A DNA stretch of 64,000 nucleotides from NCBI RefSeq assembly GCF_004360225.1, contig NZ_SNUA01000005.1, forward strand, positions 186,001 through 250,000, written 5' to 3'. The stretch is from Alcanivorax sp. 24. GTDB taxonomy: Bacteria; Pseudomonadota; Gammaproteobacteria; Pseudomonadales; Alcanivoracaceae. Positions 36,890-45,597 of this stretch are shown piece by piece (positions within the stretch are counted from its first letter, which is position 1; each line of letters begins with the position of its first letter). The translations under genes and the position numbers were made by a program. Below the pieces are notes generated by a model. The model worked only from the letters and a program-made list of their open reading frames with translations, was not told the origin of the DNA and did not search any database.

Positions 36890-37252
36890 ATGCGCGCAAT
36901 GATCATCCTCGGGACCGCCGGACTGTTGTTGGTGACCGGCTGCACCTCGACCAAACGGATCGTGGTGGACCCTCAAGGCGTGGACCAGGCCCAGTATCAG
37001 CAGGATCTGGCCGAATGCGAACAGGTCGCCGATCAGGTTTCCACTGGCCGGGATGCCACCGAGGGCGCCATCGGTGGCGCGGTACTGGGCGGCATCCTCG
37101 GTGCCATATTTGGTGATTCCGGCACCGCCGGCCGCATGGCTGGCGGCGGCGCGGTACTGGGCGGCGCCGGCAAAGCCGGAGACGCCCAACAGGAAAAGTC
37201 CCGGGTCATGAAAAACTGCATGCGCGGGCGCGGTTACCGGGTTCTCAACTAA
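36890..37252 (+). CDS. Small glycine-zipper lipoprotein
   Basis: 120 aa. The signal peptide ends in the lipobox VTGC (Cys18, Thr at +2, so outer-membrane sorting expected). The middle has a glycine-zipper run (GAIGGAVLGGILGAIFGDSG, about 59-78) followed by a second Gly-rich patch, as in Slp/OmpA-linked small lipoproteins. C-terminal KNCMRGRGYRVLN has the NCMxxRGY ending seen in a widespread lipoprotein family. Function unknown; probably outer-membrane structural or stress related. Ribosome site GGAG about 10 nt upstream. Confidence 0.8.
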   Translation: MRAMIILGTAGLLLVTGCTSTKRIVVDPQGVDQAQYQQDLAECEQVADQVSTGRDATEGAIGGAVLGGILGAIFGDSGTAGRMAGGGAVLGGAGKAGDAQQEKSRVMKNCMRGRGYRVLN

Positions 37253-37274
37253 GTCCCGGCCAGCTTTAGAGGTC

Positions 37275-37367
37275 ACTACGAAGCTGCTGTGGGAGCTGCC
37301 TTGGCAGCGAATTGCACACATCCAAAGAATTCGCTTGCAAGCAAGCTCCCACAGCGGCTTCGTAGCC
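37275..37367. repeat. REP-like inverted pair, copy 6
   Basis: CTACGAAGCTGCTGTGGGAG then CTGCCTTGGCAGCGAATT facing GAATTCGCTTGCAAGCAAGC then TCCCACAGCGGCTTCGTAG. The arms align over their whole length. Confidence 0.88.
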
Positions 37368-37503
37368 CATCTGCTCTTCCCCCTCTCCCTTCTTTCCCAT
37401 TCTACTTTAGTCTTAACCTCTTCACGTGGTATCAAAGTGGTACGGCTCGTAAGCTAGTGCGGGTCCACGTACTCATCATGGCGATAAAAACAGGAGAAGA
37501 TCC

Positions 37504-38544
37504 ATGGCACCTCGTACTTTGATTCTTGCCGCCACGCTGGGGTTGTCCGGCGCCCTGCTCGCGGGTTGCAGCGACGAACCCCAGGATGCGCCACAGAGCG
37601 GAAGCGGCGGCGATGATACGGCTTCCGAACAAACCCAGACCAGCGACAGCACGCCCGTGAATCTGATTTTTGGCACTGGCGGCACCTCCGGCTCCTACTA
37701 TCCCATTGGTGGCGCTCTGAAGCCGATCTTCGAGGCCAGTGATCTGATCGGCGGCGTACAGGTGGTTTCCACCGGGGCCTCGGTGCAAAACATTCAGAAC
37801 ATTCAGGATGGCCTCAATCAGATCGCCATCGTCATGAGCGACGTGGCCTACGACGCGGTCAACGGCAACAATCAGTTCGAGGGCAACAAGGCCGACATCA
37901 CCACCCTGGCGGGGCTCTACCCCAACGTGGTGCAGATCGTCGCCACCGCGGACAGCGGTATCGACAGCGTCGATGATCTGGCCGGCAAACGGGTCGGTGT
38001 CGGCAAGGTGGGTTCCGGTGTCGAGCAAAGCGCCAAAATCGTGCTGGAAGCCACCGGCCTCAGCTACGATGATCTGGCCCGGGTCAGCCATACCGGCTAC
38101 GCCGACAGCGTGACGGAAATGAGCAACGGCAACCTGGACGCGGCCTTCTTCACCTCCGGCGTGCCCAACTCCAGCATCACCGGGCTGATGCAGACCAACG
38201 ACGTGACCTTCGTGCCGGTCACCGGCGAGGTAGCGGACAAACTGCTCGAGGCCTACCCCTACTATGAGACCTACACCATTCCCGCGGGCAAACCGGAACG
38301 TTACAACCTGGACGCCGAGGTCAACACGGTGGCGATCCGCAACATTCTGATCGTTCCCGCTTCCATGGACGACAAGGTGGCGCGGGAGCTGACCCAGCGT
38401 TTCGATGACTATCTGCACTCCGGAAAAGTATCAGTGGGCGCGCTGAAGGACATTGACCCGGAAACCATGGACCAGCACCTGGTGGTTCCTCTGCATCCCG
38501 GCGCCCAGAGCTATTACGACAGCCGCGATGGCGGCGGCGAATAA
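37504..38544 (+). CDS. TAXI-family TRAP solute-binding lipoprotein (system 2)
   Basis: 346 aa. Unlike most TRAP binding proteins it has a lipobox (LLAGC, Cys22, Ser at +2) and a Ser/Gly/Asp/Thr-rich tether of about 30 residues. The body is typical TAXI: FGTGGTSGSYYPIGGALKPI, a QNIQDGLNQIAIVMSDVAY region, and DSVDDLAGKRVGVGKVGSG. Ribosome site AGGAGAAG. Followed by DUF1850 and a fused permease, a known TAXI-TRAP arrangement. Known TAXI ligands include glutamate/glutamine-type and other carboxylates; this one is unknown. Confidence 0.92.
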   Translation: MAPRTLILAATLGLSGALLAGCSDEPQDAPQSGSGGDDTASEQTQTSDSTPVNLIFGTGGTSGSYYPIGGALKPIFEASDLIGGVQVVSTGASVQNIQNIQDGLNQIAIVMSDVAYDAVNGNNQFEGNKADITTLAGLYPNVVQIVATADSGIDSVDDLAGKRVGVGKVGSGVEQSAKIVLEATGLSYDDLARVSHTGYADSVTEMSNGNLDAAFFTSGVPNSSITGLMQTNDVTFVPVTGEVADKLLEAYPYYETYTIPAGKPERYNLDAEVNTVAIRNILIVPASMDDKVARELTQRFDDYLHSGKVSVGALKDIDPETMDQHLVVPLHPGAQSYYDSRDGGGE

Positions 38545-38553
38545 GCCGGCACG

Positions 38554-39084
38554 GTGGTAGCAAGGATCGGAACCCGGCGCCGTTGGCCGTTGGCGGCGGT
38601 TCCGATCATGACGGCGGTTCTTGCCGTACTGCTTTGGCCACGATTCTGGCTGGTGGTCGAGGAAGGCGAGGCTCTGCGTTACGCCTTCCCCGCCGCTTCC
38701 GGTTCCGACTTCGTACTGCGCTGGACGCACTCGGTGGAAAAAGAAGACTGGGAAGAACGGTTCCGGATACAGACGGATGGCAACCTGATGCTGGTGGAGA
38801 CCCGGTTCAAGACCTTCGGCGCCGGTGTCCCCGCCGCCGTGGGCCGCGAAACCCGTCTGGAACAGGGCTGGGTGATCATGAGCGGTATCGACCGCCCGGT
38901 GGACCCACTCCATGTCCAGGCCGCCGAAGCTGAACACTACCACCTATCTTTCCAAGGACGGACACTGGATCTGACGCATCCCGGTGTCCCTCCGATTCTG
39001 ACATTCACGACTCGGGAAGCCCCCTTGTTGATGATGCTGCCCGCCCGGTTCGGAACCTGGTGGCGGCAGTGGAGATCGCCATGA
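38554..39084 (+). CDS. DUF1850 domain protein of TAXI-TRAP system 2
   Basis: 176 aa from GTG at 38554; an ATG at 38608 (158 aa) is an alternative, since neither has a strong ribosome site. N-terminal hydrophobic anchor (about 12-30), then a small beta-rich domain with FVLRWTHSVEKEDWEERFRI and a GAGVPA motif, as in DUF1850 proteins. These are found almost only between TAXI binding-protein and permease genes and may help assemble or regulate the transporter. The stop overlaps the next start as ATGA. Confidence 0.85.
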   Translation: MVARIGTRRRWPLAAVPIMTAVLAVLLWPRFWLVVEEGEALRYAFPAASGSDFVLRWTHSVEKEDWEERFRIQTDGNLMLVETRFKTFGAGVPAAVGRETRLEQGWVIMSGIDRPVDPLHVQAAEAEHYHLSFQGRTLDLTHPGVPPILTFTTREAPLLMMLPARFGTWWRQWRSP

Positions 39085-41291
39085 CCCCGTCTGCTTCATC
39101 CCCTTCCCCGCTGCCACCGGAACCGGAGAGGGTGGAAACGGATCCCGCCATCAAGGAAGCGCTGGAAAAATACGATCGCGAGAGCCTGGTCCGCGACGCC
39201 CTGCCCCGCTGGATCCTGGCCTTTATTACCGTTGTTTGCGTACTGCTGGCGGCCTTCCATTTATACACCTCCTTTTCCGGACCGCTGGTGGACATCGCCC
39301 AGCGCAGCATCCACCTCTATGTGTTGCTGGCACTGGCATTCATTCTCTATCCGATAACCAAGAAGGGGGCCCGCGACAGGATCCCCTGGTTTGACGCCAT
39401 ACTGGTCGTGACGGCGTTTGCTGTTGGCGTTTATATGTTGGTGGTGGCGGACCGGGTGATCGCCTCGGGCGGCCGCATCAACCACACCGACATGGTGGTG
39501 GGCGCGGTGGCGATCCTGCTGGTGCTGGACGCCACCCGCAGAGTGACCGGCTGGGGATTACCGATTCTGGCCACCCTTTTTCTGGTCTACGGCTTCTACG
39601 CCAAACTGTCTTTCTATCCACGGATCAACGAAGCCATCGTCCTGGCGACCGGCCGGCAGATCATGTCGCATCTGGTGTTCATTACCGAAGGCCTGCTGGG
39701 CACCGCCATCGCGGTCTCCGCCAGCTATATCATCCTGTTCATCCTGTTTGGCGCTTTCCTGGTGAAATCCGGGCTGGGACAGCTGTTCAATGATCTCGCC
39801 CTGGCCGTGGCGGGCCACACCCGGGGCGGTCCCGCCAAGGTGGCGGTGCTGGCCAGTGGTTTTCTCGGTTCCATCAACGGCTCCGCCATCGCCAATGTGG
39901 TGACCACCGGCGCCTTCACCATTCCGTTGATGAAACGAACCGGCTACAAACCCAATTTCGCCGGCGCGGTCGAAGCCTCGGCCAGCGTCGGCGGGCAAAT
40001 TCTGCCGCCGATCATGGGCGCCGCCGCTTTCATCATGGCGGAGGTACTGTCGGTCCCCTACACCCAGGTGATCATGGCCGGCATCATTCCCGCTCTGTTG
40101 TTCTACCTTGGCGTTCTGTTCCAGGTGCATTTGCGCGCCATGCGCAACGGCCTGGAAGGCATCCCCCGCTCCCAACTGACACCGATCAAGGAAGTGATGC
40201 TCAAGCGCGGCCATCTGCTGGTGCCGATGGTGGTACTGATGTGGTTACTGTACGAAGGGCGCGCCCCGTTCTTCGCCGCGTTCTGGTCCATCGCCGCCAC
40301 CGTGCTGATTTGCGGCACCCGACGGGTGACGATCGGCGCCACGATCCTGCTGACGCTGCTGATATTCGAGCCACAACTGCGCGCCCTGATTCTCGGCAAT
40401 TCCGTCCCTTCCATGCCAACCAGCCGCCTGACTCTGTTCGCGGTCATCGCCATTCCAGTGCTGATCAACGCGGTTCGCGCCCGGCTTGGTTTGGTGGCGG
40501 AAAAAATGGATGTGGCTGATTGCCGAGACGCCATGACCGACGGCGTGCGCAATTCCATCCCCGTGGCCCTGGCCTGCGGCGCCGTGGGCATCATCGTCGG
40601 CATCGCCACTCTCACCGGCATCGCACTGGAAGCCGCCGACGCGGTGGTGCAACTGGGACGGGCGATTCCCTACCCGACTCTGCAACTGCTGGTGACCCTG
40701 ATGCTGACCATGATCGCGTCCATCGTTCTGGGCATGGGACTGCCGAGCATCCCCACCTACATCATCACCAGCACCATGGCGGCGCCGATCCTGCTCAACC
40801 TGCCCTTGTTCCGCGAACTGGCCGGCGACAACGATACCGCCATCTTCATCGCCCACATGTTCGTCTTCTACTTCGGCATCTTCGCCAATCTGACCCCACC
40901 AGTGGCCCTGGCCGCCTACGCCGGTGCCGGCATCAGCGGCGGCTCACCCAACGCCACCGGCTTCCAGGCGATGAAACTGGCGGTGGCCGGCTTCGTCGTG
41001 CCTTACATGTTCGTGTTCGCCCACAACATGCTGATGATCGACGCCACCGTCGGCAACATCATCTGGGTGATCATCACGGGCACGGTTGGGGTGCTGCTAC
41101 TGGCGGTGGCGGTGGAAGGTTATCTGCGCCGCCCGCTAGGCCCGGTATGGCGCCTGCTGGCACTGGCCGGCGCGCTGTCCCTGATCTATCCCGGCCTGTG
41201 GAGTGACGTGCTGGGGGCGGTGATTACGGTGACGCTGTTTTTGTTGGCAAAGAAAGAGGGTTCCGCGGCGCCGGTGGAGACCCGAGTCTAG
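39081..41291 (+). CDS. TRAP transporter permease, fused DctQ-DctM type (TAXI system 2)
   Basis: 736 aa from ATG at 39081 (ATGA overlap, GGAG 8 nt upstream; a GTG at 39060 is less likely). After a Pro/Glu-rich cytoplasmic N-terminus come many membrane helices. Stretches shared with system 1: GHTRGGPAKVAVLASGFLGS, GQILPPIMGAAAFIMAE, LGMGLPSIPTYIITSTMAAP and LTPPVALAAYAGAGI. It couples carboxylate import to an ion gradient with the lipoprotein binding partner. It is 64 residues longer than the permease of system 1, mostly at the N-terminus and in a central loop. Confidence 0.93.
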   Translation: MTPSASSPSPLPPEPERVETDPAIKEALEKYDRESLVRDALPRWILAFITVVCVLLAAFHLYTSFSGPLVDIAQRSIHLYVLLALAFILYPITKKGARDRIPWFDAILVVTAFAVGVYMLVVADRVIASGGRINHTDMVVGAVAILLVLDATRRVTGWGLPILATLFLVYGFYAKLSFYPRINEAIVLATGRQIMSHLVFITEGLLGTAIAVSASYIILFILFGAFLVKSGLGQLFNDLALAVAGHTRGGPAKVAVLASGFLGSINGSAIANVVTTGAFTIPLMKRTGYKPNFAGAVEASASVGGQILPPIMGAAAFIMAEVLSVPYTQVIMAGIIPALLFYLGVLFQVHLRAMRNGLEGIPRSQLTPIKEVMLKRGHLLVPMVVLMWLLYEGRAPFFAAFWSIAATVLICGTRRVTIGATILLTLLIFEPQLRALILGNSVPSMPTSRLTLFAVIAIPVLINAVRARLGLVAEKMDVADCRDAMTDGVRNSIPVALACGAVGIIVGIATLTGIALEAADAVVQLGRAIPYPTLQLLVTLMLTMIASIVLGMGLPSIPTYIITSTMAAPILLNLPLFRELAGDNDTAIFIAHMFVFYFGIFANLTPPVALAAYAGAGISGGSPNATGFQAMKLAVAGFVVPYMFVFAHNMLMIDATVGNIIWVIITGTVGVLLLAVAVEGYLRRPLGPVWRLLALAGALSLIYPGLWSDVLGAVITVTLFLLAKKEGSAAPVETRV

Positions 41292-41308
41292 GGCCGGTGC
41301 TCCCCCAC

Positions 41309-41382
41309 GAATCGCGCCATCTAAGTGGCGCGATTCTCGCTCTTATGCCAGAATCGCGCCACAGAGGTCGAAAATCGCGCCA
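41309..41382. promoter_or_regulatory. Four-copy operator array before the Fic gene
   Basis: AATCGCGCCA occurs at 41310-41319, 41352-41361 and 41373-41382, and inverted at 41326-41335. The first and the inverted copy form a perfect palindrome GAATCGCGCCA-6 nt-TGGCGCGATTC. Direct copies start 42 and 21 bp apart, i.e. whole helical turns on one face. The last ends 2 nt before the Fic start codon, so binding would block initiation. Confidence 0.75.
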
Positions 41383-41384
41383 CC

Positions 41385-42731
41385 ATGAGTTCTCCGGACG
41401 CTGTACTGCGAAGCCTTCAAGCCCACCCCGACGGCTTGAACATCAGCGAGCTTCTCAAGCTGCACCCAGATACCCCCCGCCGCACGCTTCAGCGATGGCT
41501 CGCGACTCTGGTCACCCAGCATAAAGTGCGCGCGGCGGGGGCTGCCCGCGCCCGCTACTACATTGCCATTTTCACCGATCCACGTGAGGCCGACGCGGAC
41601 CGCTTCCCCGCCCATATCCCCCTGTCCGCCGACAGCCGGGACATCCTCGCTTACGTGGACCAGCCTCTTCAGGCGAGAACCCCCGTAGGTTATCAGCGGG
41701 ATTTCCTGGATGCCTATCAACCCAACAAGACCCGCTACCTTTCCGAACCGGTAAGACGGCAATTGCATGCCATGGGGGACACCGGTCAAATCGAGCGCCC
41801 GGCGGGCACTTACGGCCGTGCTATCCTGGACCGCTTGTTGATCGATCTGTCCTGGGCCTCCAGCCACCTCGAAGGCAACACCTACTCCCGCCTGGATACC
41901 CGCGAACTCATTGAGCATGGCCAGGCCGCTACCGGAAAAGCCGCCGCCGAAACTCAGATGATCCTCAATCATAAAGCGGCTATCGAACTGCTCGTGGACA
42001 ATGCCGATCTGGTCGACTTCAACCGGCACACCCTACTCAACCTGCACGCCGCGTTATCAGAAAACTTGCTGCCCAACCCCGCCGACGAAGGCCGTCCACG
42101 GCAGCATCGGGTGGAGATCGGCAAAAGCGTCTACCGGCCCCCCGAGACTCCGGCTCGCATCGAGGAAGAACTGGACTTGCTTCTCAACAAGCTGGCACGC
42201 ATCAAGGACCCCTTCGAACAATCCTTTTTCGCCATGGTCCATCTCCCTTACCTTCAGCCGTTTGCCGACGTCAACAAGCGCACCTCCCGTCTGGCCGCCA
42301 ACCTGCCGCTTATTCGCGCCAACCTGTGTCCGCTCACTTTCCTCGGCGTACCGGAGCAGGCCTACAGCCGTGCTATTCTGGGCGTGTACGAGCTGACACG
42401 CGTCGAACTCCTGCGTGATCTCTATCTCTGGGCCTATGAACGCTCCACCCAGGAATACCTGGCCATCAAACAGGAACTCGCGGAACCCGATCCGATGCGC
42501 CTGGCCTGGCGCCAAAGGATCAGGGAGACGGTCCGTCAGGTGGTGCTCCATGCTGACAGCAATCCTCTGGACGTAATCAGAAACAACCTGACGGACCTGG
42601 CTTCCGAAGAAGAGCAGAGAGAAGTGGCGGACCTGATCATTGAGGAACTGCGCCGCCTCCACGAAGGCGTTTTGGCACGTTACCGCCTGCGCCCGGCTGA
42701 GTTTCAGCACTGGCGGAAAAAACAAAGGTGA
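41385..42731 (+). CDS. Fic-domain protein with N-terminal winged helix and atypical active site
   Basis: 448 aa from ATG at 41385; an ATG at 41325 would extend across the operator array and is less likely. Residues about 6-60 look like a winged helix-turn-helix (DGLNISELLKLHP, TPRRTLQRWLATLV). An inhibitory-helix motif SSHLEGN (159-165) fits the S/T-x-x-x-E-G/N rule. The Fic core motif reads QPFADVNKRTSR (291-302): the catalytic His of HPFxxGNGRxxR is Gln and both Gly are replaced by Val and Lys, so ordinary AMP transfer is doubtful. A C-terminal helical region follows. Together with the operators it may act mainly as an autoregulated DNA-binding protein. Confidence 0.87.
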   Translation: MSSPDAVLRSLQAHPDGLNISELLKLHPDTPRRTLQRWLATLVTQHKVRAAGAARARYYIAIFTDPREADADRFPAHIPLSADSRDILAYVDQPLQARTPVGYQRDFLDAYQPNKTRYLSEPVRRQLHAMGDTGQIERPAGTYGRAILDRLLIDLSWASSHLEGNTYSRLDTRELIEHGQAATGKAAAETQMILNHKAAIELLVDNADLVDFNRHTLLNLHAALSENLLPNPADEGRPRQHRVEIGKSVYRPPETPARIEEELDLLLNKLARIKDPFEQSFFAMVHLPYLQPFADVNKRTSRLAANLPLIRANLCPLTFLGVPEQAYSRAILGVYELTRVELLRDLYLWAYERSTQEYLAIKQELAEPDPMRLAWRQRIRETVRQVVLHADSNPLDVIRNNLTDLASEEEQREVADLIIEELRRLHEGVLARYRLRPAEFQHWRKKQR

Positions 42732-42856
42732 TTGGCGGCATTGAGCATGGGACGGGGAAACCGGCATTGAGCACGGCGGAGAAGTTGTTGAAGCCGTTTG
42801 GGTTGCGATTGGGCGTGCTGTAAGAGCAGGTTTCAAGAGTAATGGTCTACGAGACT

Positions 42857-42902
42857 GGGCCTCACTTTTTGCCTACGATTGCAGAGGCAAGAAGCGAGGC
42901 CC
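42857..42902. terminator. Long hairpin between the convergent fic and pilA genes
   Basis: Arms of 18 nt (GGGCCTCACTTTTTGCCT against its reverse complement) with two mismatches around a 10-nt loop. It lies 25 nt past the pilA stop and 125 nt past fic. No clean T-run follows, but the position suggests a shared terminator or mRNA-end stabiliser. Confidence 0.55.
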
Positions 42903-42927
42903 ACCGAACATGCTCAATAAGGAGGAA

Positions 42928-43419
42928 TTAGTCGCGACAAGTAGCCGGCAAGTATTTAACTTCCAGGCTGCCACCTGATGCCGGACCGCAAAGCCAGGAA
43001 CGAATAGGTTGCGCTGTACCGCGAACAAAGTCGGTACCCGCAGCTGGAGTGCCGGCATCTGCATCTGTGAAGGGACGCAGTTCAACAATCTCGCCATCTA
43101 CATTCGAATCAATATTGCGAACTTCAACTTGAACCACGCCAGCAGCAGTTGTCTGGATAGTCTGCACGTATTGTGAAACGGGGCCGGTATCATCTTCACC
43201 ACATCCAAAATCGTTTCCAGTAGGCGCAGCAGCCAATCCTGTCTGAGAAACTTCAGAAATCGTGGTGCGGCAGGAACTCGCTGCCAGAACAACCTCGGAC
43301 ATTTTGGAGCGAATCGTGTAATCCTGATAGGCAGGTAGCGCGACCGCCGCCAGAATCCCGATGATCGCCACCACGATCATCAATTCAATCAGCGTAAAAC
43401 CCTTTTGCACGTTTTTCAT
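42928..43419 (-). CDS. pilA: Type IV major pilin PilA
   Basis: 163 aa prepilin. The leader MKNVQKG is cut by PilD before Phe; the mature N-terminus [20 protein letters not shown] has Glu5 and the hydrophobic helix for filament packing. C-terminal region has several Cys (about 49, 72, 144 and 161), including a likely disulphide-bonded D-region. Ribosome site GGAGACG. It is divergent from pilB as in Pseudomonas and has a sigma-54-type promoter, so PilS-PilR control is expected; those genes are not in the window. Confidence 0.95.
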   Translation of the reverse strand: MKNVQKGFTLIELMIVVAIIGILAAVALPAYQDYTIRSKMSEVVLAASSCRTTISEVSQTGLAAAPTGNDFGCGEDDTGPVSQYVQTIQTTAAGVVQVEVRNIDSNVDGEIVELRPFTDADAGTPAAGTDFVRGTAQPIRSWLCGPASGGSLEVKYLPATCRD

Positions 43420-43489
43420 TTTTGCGTCTCCATAGCGGGAACTGTGTTTTCCGTGCTCACCCCCAAGGCGAGCGTCGCGCTCTCCCCAA

Positions 43490-43506
43490 TGCAGCTACCG
43501 GGCCAA
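43490..43506 (-). promoter_or_regulatory. Sigma-54 (RpoN) promoter of pilA
   Basis: On the minus strand TTGGCCCGGTAGCTGCA, with GG and GC correctly 10 nt apart and differing from TTGGCACGNNNNTTGCA at two positions. It predicts a start site near 43478 and a leader of about 60 nt. The pilA promoter of Pseudomonas is also RpoN-dependent. The rest of the 397-bp pilA-pilB gap shows no gene or tRNA. Confidence 0.8.
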
Positions 43507-43816
43507 TTTGCCTGAGCCAGGATTCACGGGGGCTGGAGACAAAGTGTGAACGGTGCACTCTGCCACTCCGCGTCAGCCACTGACCGGTTTTGTCACCCGG
43601 GTTGGACGGAAATCGACACTTACTCGCGGCTGCATCCCTGCCCGGTCTTCTCCGGAGCGGCTTTAGCGTCGCTGGGCGTGTCAGCGTGTCAGCCCTTATG
43701 AATTGGGACCCGGTTCTCAGCCACTAGGCACCGGCTCTTTACAGCCCGGGCAAAGGCTGCCAATCTTCTGATTCATAAGAATTATTTCCTATCAACAAAC
43801 TCAGCCTTTCCGACCC

Positions 43817-45529
43817 ATGAGCAGTCCCCAATCATCCCTGAGCGGCCTGGCGCGCCGCCTGGTCAACGAAGGCCATCTGTCCACCGAGCAGGTGGTGGAA
43901 GCGGCCGGAACCGCCCGACGGGAGCAGATGCCACTGGTTCGGCGGCTGGTGAGTTCGGGGCTGCTGAGCGCCGCCACCGTGGCGCGGGCCTCCGCCGAGG
44001 AATTCGGGGATCCGATCATCGATCTGGATGCCTTCTCCCCGGACGCTTTGGTCAAGGACCTGGTGGACACCAAGCTGATCGCCCGCCACACCGTCCTGCC
44101 CTTGTACAAAAGGGGCAGCCGCCTGTTCGTCGCGGTATCCGATCCCACCAATCTGCCGGCACTGGAGGAGATCCGTTTCAATACCGGTCTCAACGTGGAA
44201 ACGGTGATCGTCGAGGACGACAAGCTGACCCGCTGGATCGACCGGTTGGAATCGGAGGCGGAAGGCGAGGCGTTCGCCGGCCTGGATGAGGGACTGGATA
44301 ACCTGGACGTGGCCGACGGCGAGTCGGCGGGTGACGCCAAGGACGAAAGCACCGGCGCCGACGATGCCCCCATCGTTCGTTTCGTCAACAAGCTGCTACT
44401 CGATGCCATCAAGGGCGGCGCCTCGGACCTGCACTTCGAGCCTTACGAAAAGACCTACCGGGTACGGTTCCGCCAGGATGGTGTGTTGCAGACCATGTCC
44501 AAGCCACCGGTCAACAGCGCCAGCAAGATCGCGGCCCGGCTCAAAGTGATGGCACGCCTGGATATCTCCGAGCGGCGGATTCCCCAGGACGGCCGCATCA
44601 AGCTGAAGATTTCCAAAAACCGCGCCATCGATTTCCGGGTCAATACCTGCCCCACCCTGTTTGGCGAAAAGATCGTGCTGCGGATTCTGGACCCGGACAG
44701 TGCCAGGATGGGCATCGACGCCCTGGGTTATGAGCCCGAACAGAAAGAGATGTACATGAAGGCCCTGAACCAGCCCCAGGGTATGATCCTGGTCACCGGC
44801 CCCACCGGTTCCGGCAAGACCGTGTCTCTTTATACCGGCGTGAACATCCTCAACACCCCGGAGCGGAACATTTCCACCGCCGAGGATCCGGTGGAAATCA
44901 ACCTGGAAGGTATTAATCAGGTCAACGTGAATCCCAGACAAGGGCTCGATTTCTCTTCCGCGCTGCGGGCGTTCCTGCGTCAGGATCCCGACGTCATTCT
45001 GGTGGGGGAGATCCGCGACCTGGAGACCGCGGAGATTGCCGTGAAAGCGGCCCAGACCGGTCACCTGGTGTTATCGACCCTGCATACCAACAGCGCGCCG
45101 GAAACCCTGACCCGTCTGCGTAACATGGGTGTGCCGTCGTTCAACATCGCCACTTCGGTGAGCCTGATCATTGCCCAGCGGCTGGCCCGCCGTCTTTGCA
45201 GCCATTGCAAGGAACCGGTGGAGGTGCCCAGGCCCTCGCTGCTTGCGATGGGCTTCACGGAACAGGATATCGAGAGCGGCTTTACTGTGTTCGGACCGAA
45301 GGGCTGCCCAAAATGCAATAACGGCTACAAAGGCCGGGTGGGAATCTATGAAGTGGTCCGGGTCACCGACGGCATCGCGCGCATCATCATGCAGGATGGG
45401 AACTCCATCGAGATCGCCGACCAGTGCCGCAAGGAAGGTTTCAACGATCTGCACCGCTCCGGGCTGCTCAAGGTGATGCAGGGCGTCACCAGCCTGGAGG
45501 AAGTGGACCGGGTCACCAGCGGCCACTAG
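43817..45529 (+). CDS. pilB: Type IV pilus assembly ATPase PilB
   Basis: 570 aa. N-terminal T2SSE-N domain, then the ATPase with Walker A GPTGSGKTVSLYTGV, an Asp box starting TAEDPVEINLEG, a Walker B region DVILVGEIRDLETAEIA, a His box TGHLVLSTLHTNSAPET, and a tetracysteine zinc site (CSHCKEPV and CPKCNNGYKG). It powers pilus extension at the inner-membrane platform. First gene of pilBCD, divergent from pilA. No clear ribosome site was seen before the ATG. Confidence 0.97.
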   Translation: MSSPQSSLSGLARRLVNEGHLSTEQVVEAAGTARREQMPLVRRLVSSGLLSAATVARASAEEFGDPIIDLDAFSPDALVKDLVDTKLIARHTVLPLYKRGSRLFVAVSDPTNLPALEEIRFNTGLNVETVIVEDDKLTRWIDRLESEAEGEAFAGLDEGLDNLDVADGESAGDAKDESTGADDAPIVRFVNKLLLDAIKGGASDLHFEPYEKTYRVRFRQDGVLQTMSKPPVNSASKIAARLKVMARLDISERRIPQDGRIKLKISKNRAIDFRVNTCPTLFGEKIVLRILDPDSARMGIDALGYEPEQKEMYMKALNQPQGMILVTGPTGSGKTVSLYTGVNILNTPERNISTAEDPVEINLEGINQVNVNPRQGLDFSSALRAFLRQDPDVILVGEIRDLETAEIAVKAAQTGHLVLSTLHTNSAPETLTRLRNMGVPSFNIATSVSLIIAQRLARRLCSHCKEPVEVPRPSLLAMGFTEQDIESGFTVFGPKGCPKCNNGYKGRVGIYEVVRVTDGIARIIMQDGNSIEIADQCRKEGFNDLHRSGLLKVMQGVTSLEEVDRVTSGH

Positions 45530-45597
45530 AACGTTTGGGGACGTGCGCGCGGATTTTCCGTGGCGCGCGACACGATTAAGGGGGATACAGGACGCCT

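Noticed and set aside
43420..43816. tRNA gene expected between pilA and pilB
   Set aside because: No cloverleaf-like sequence was found; only the RpoN promoter is supported.
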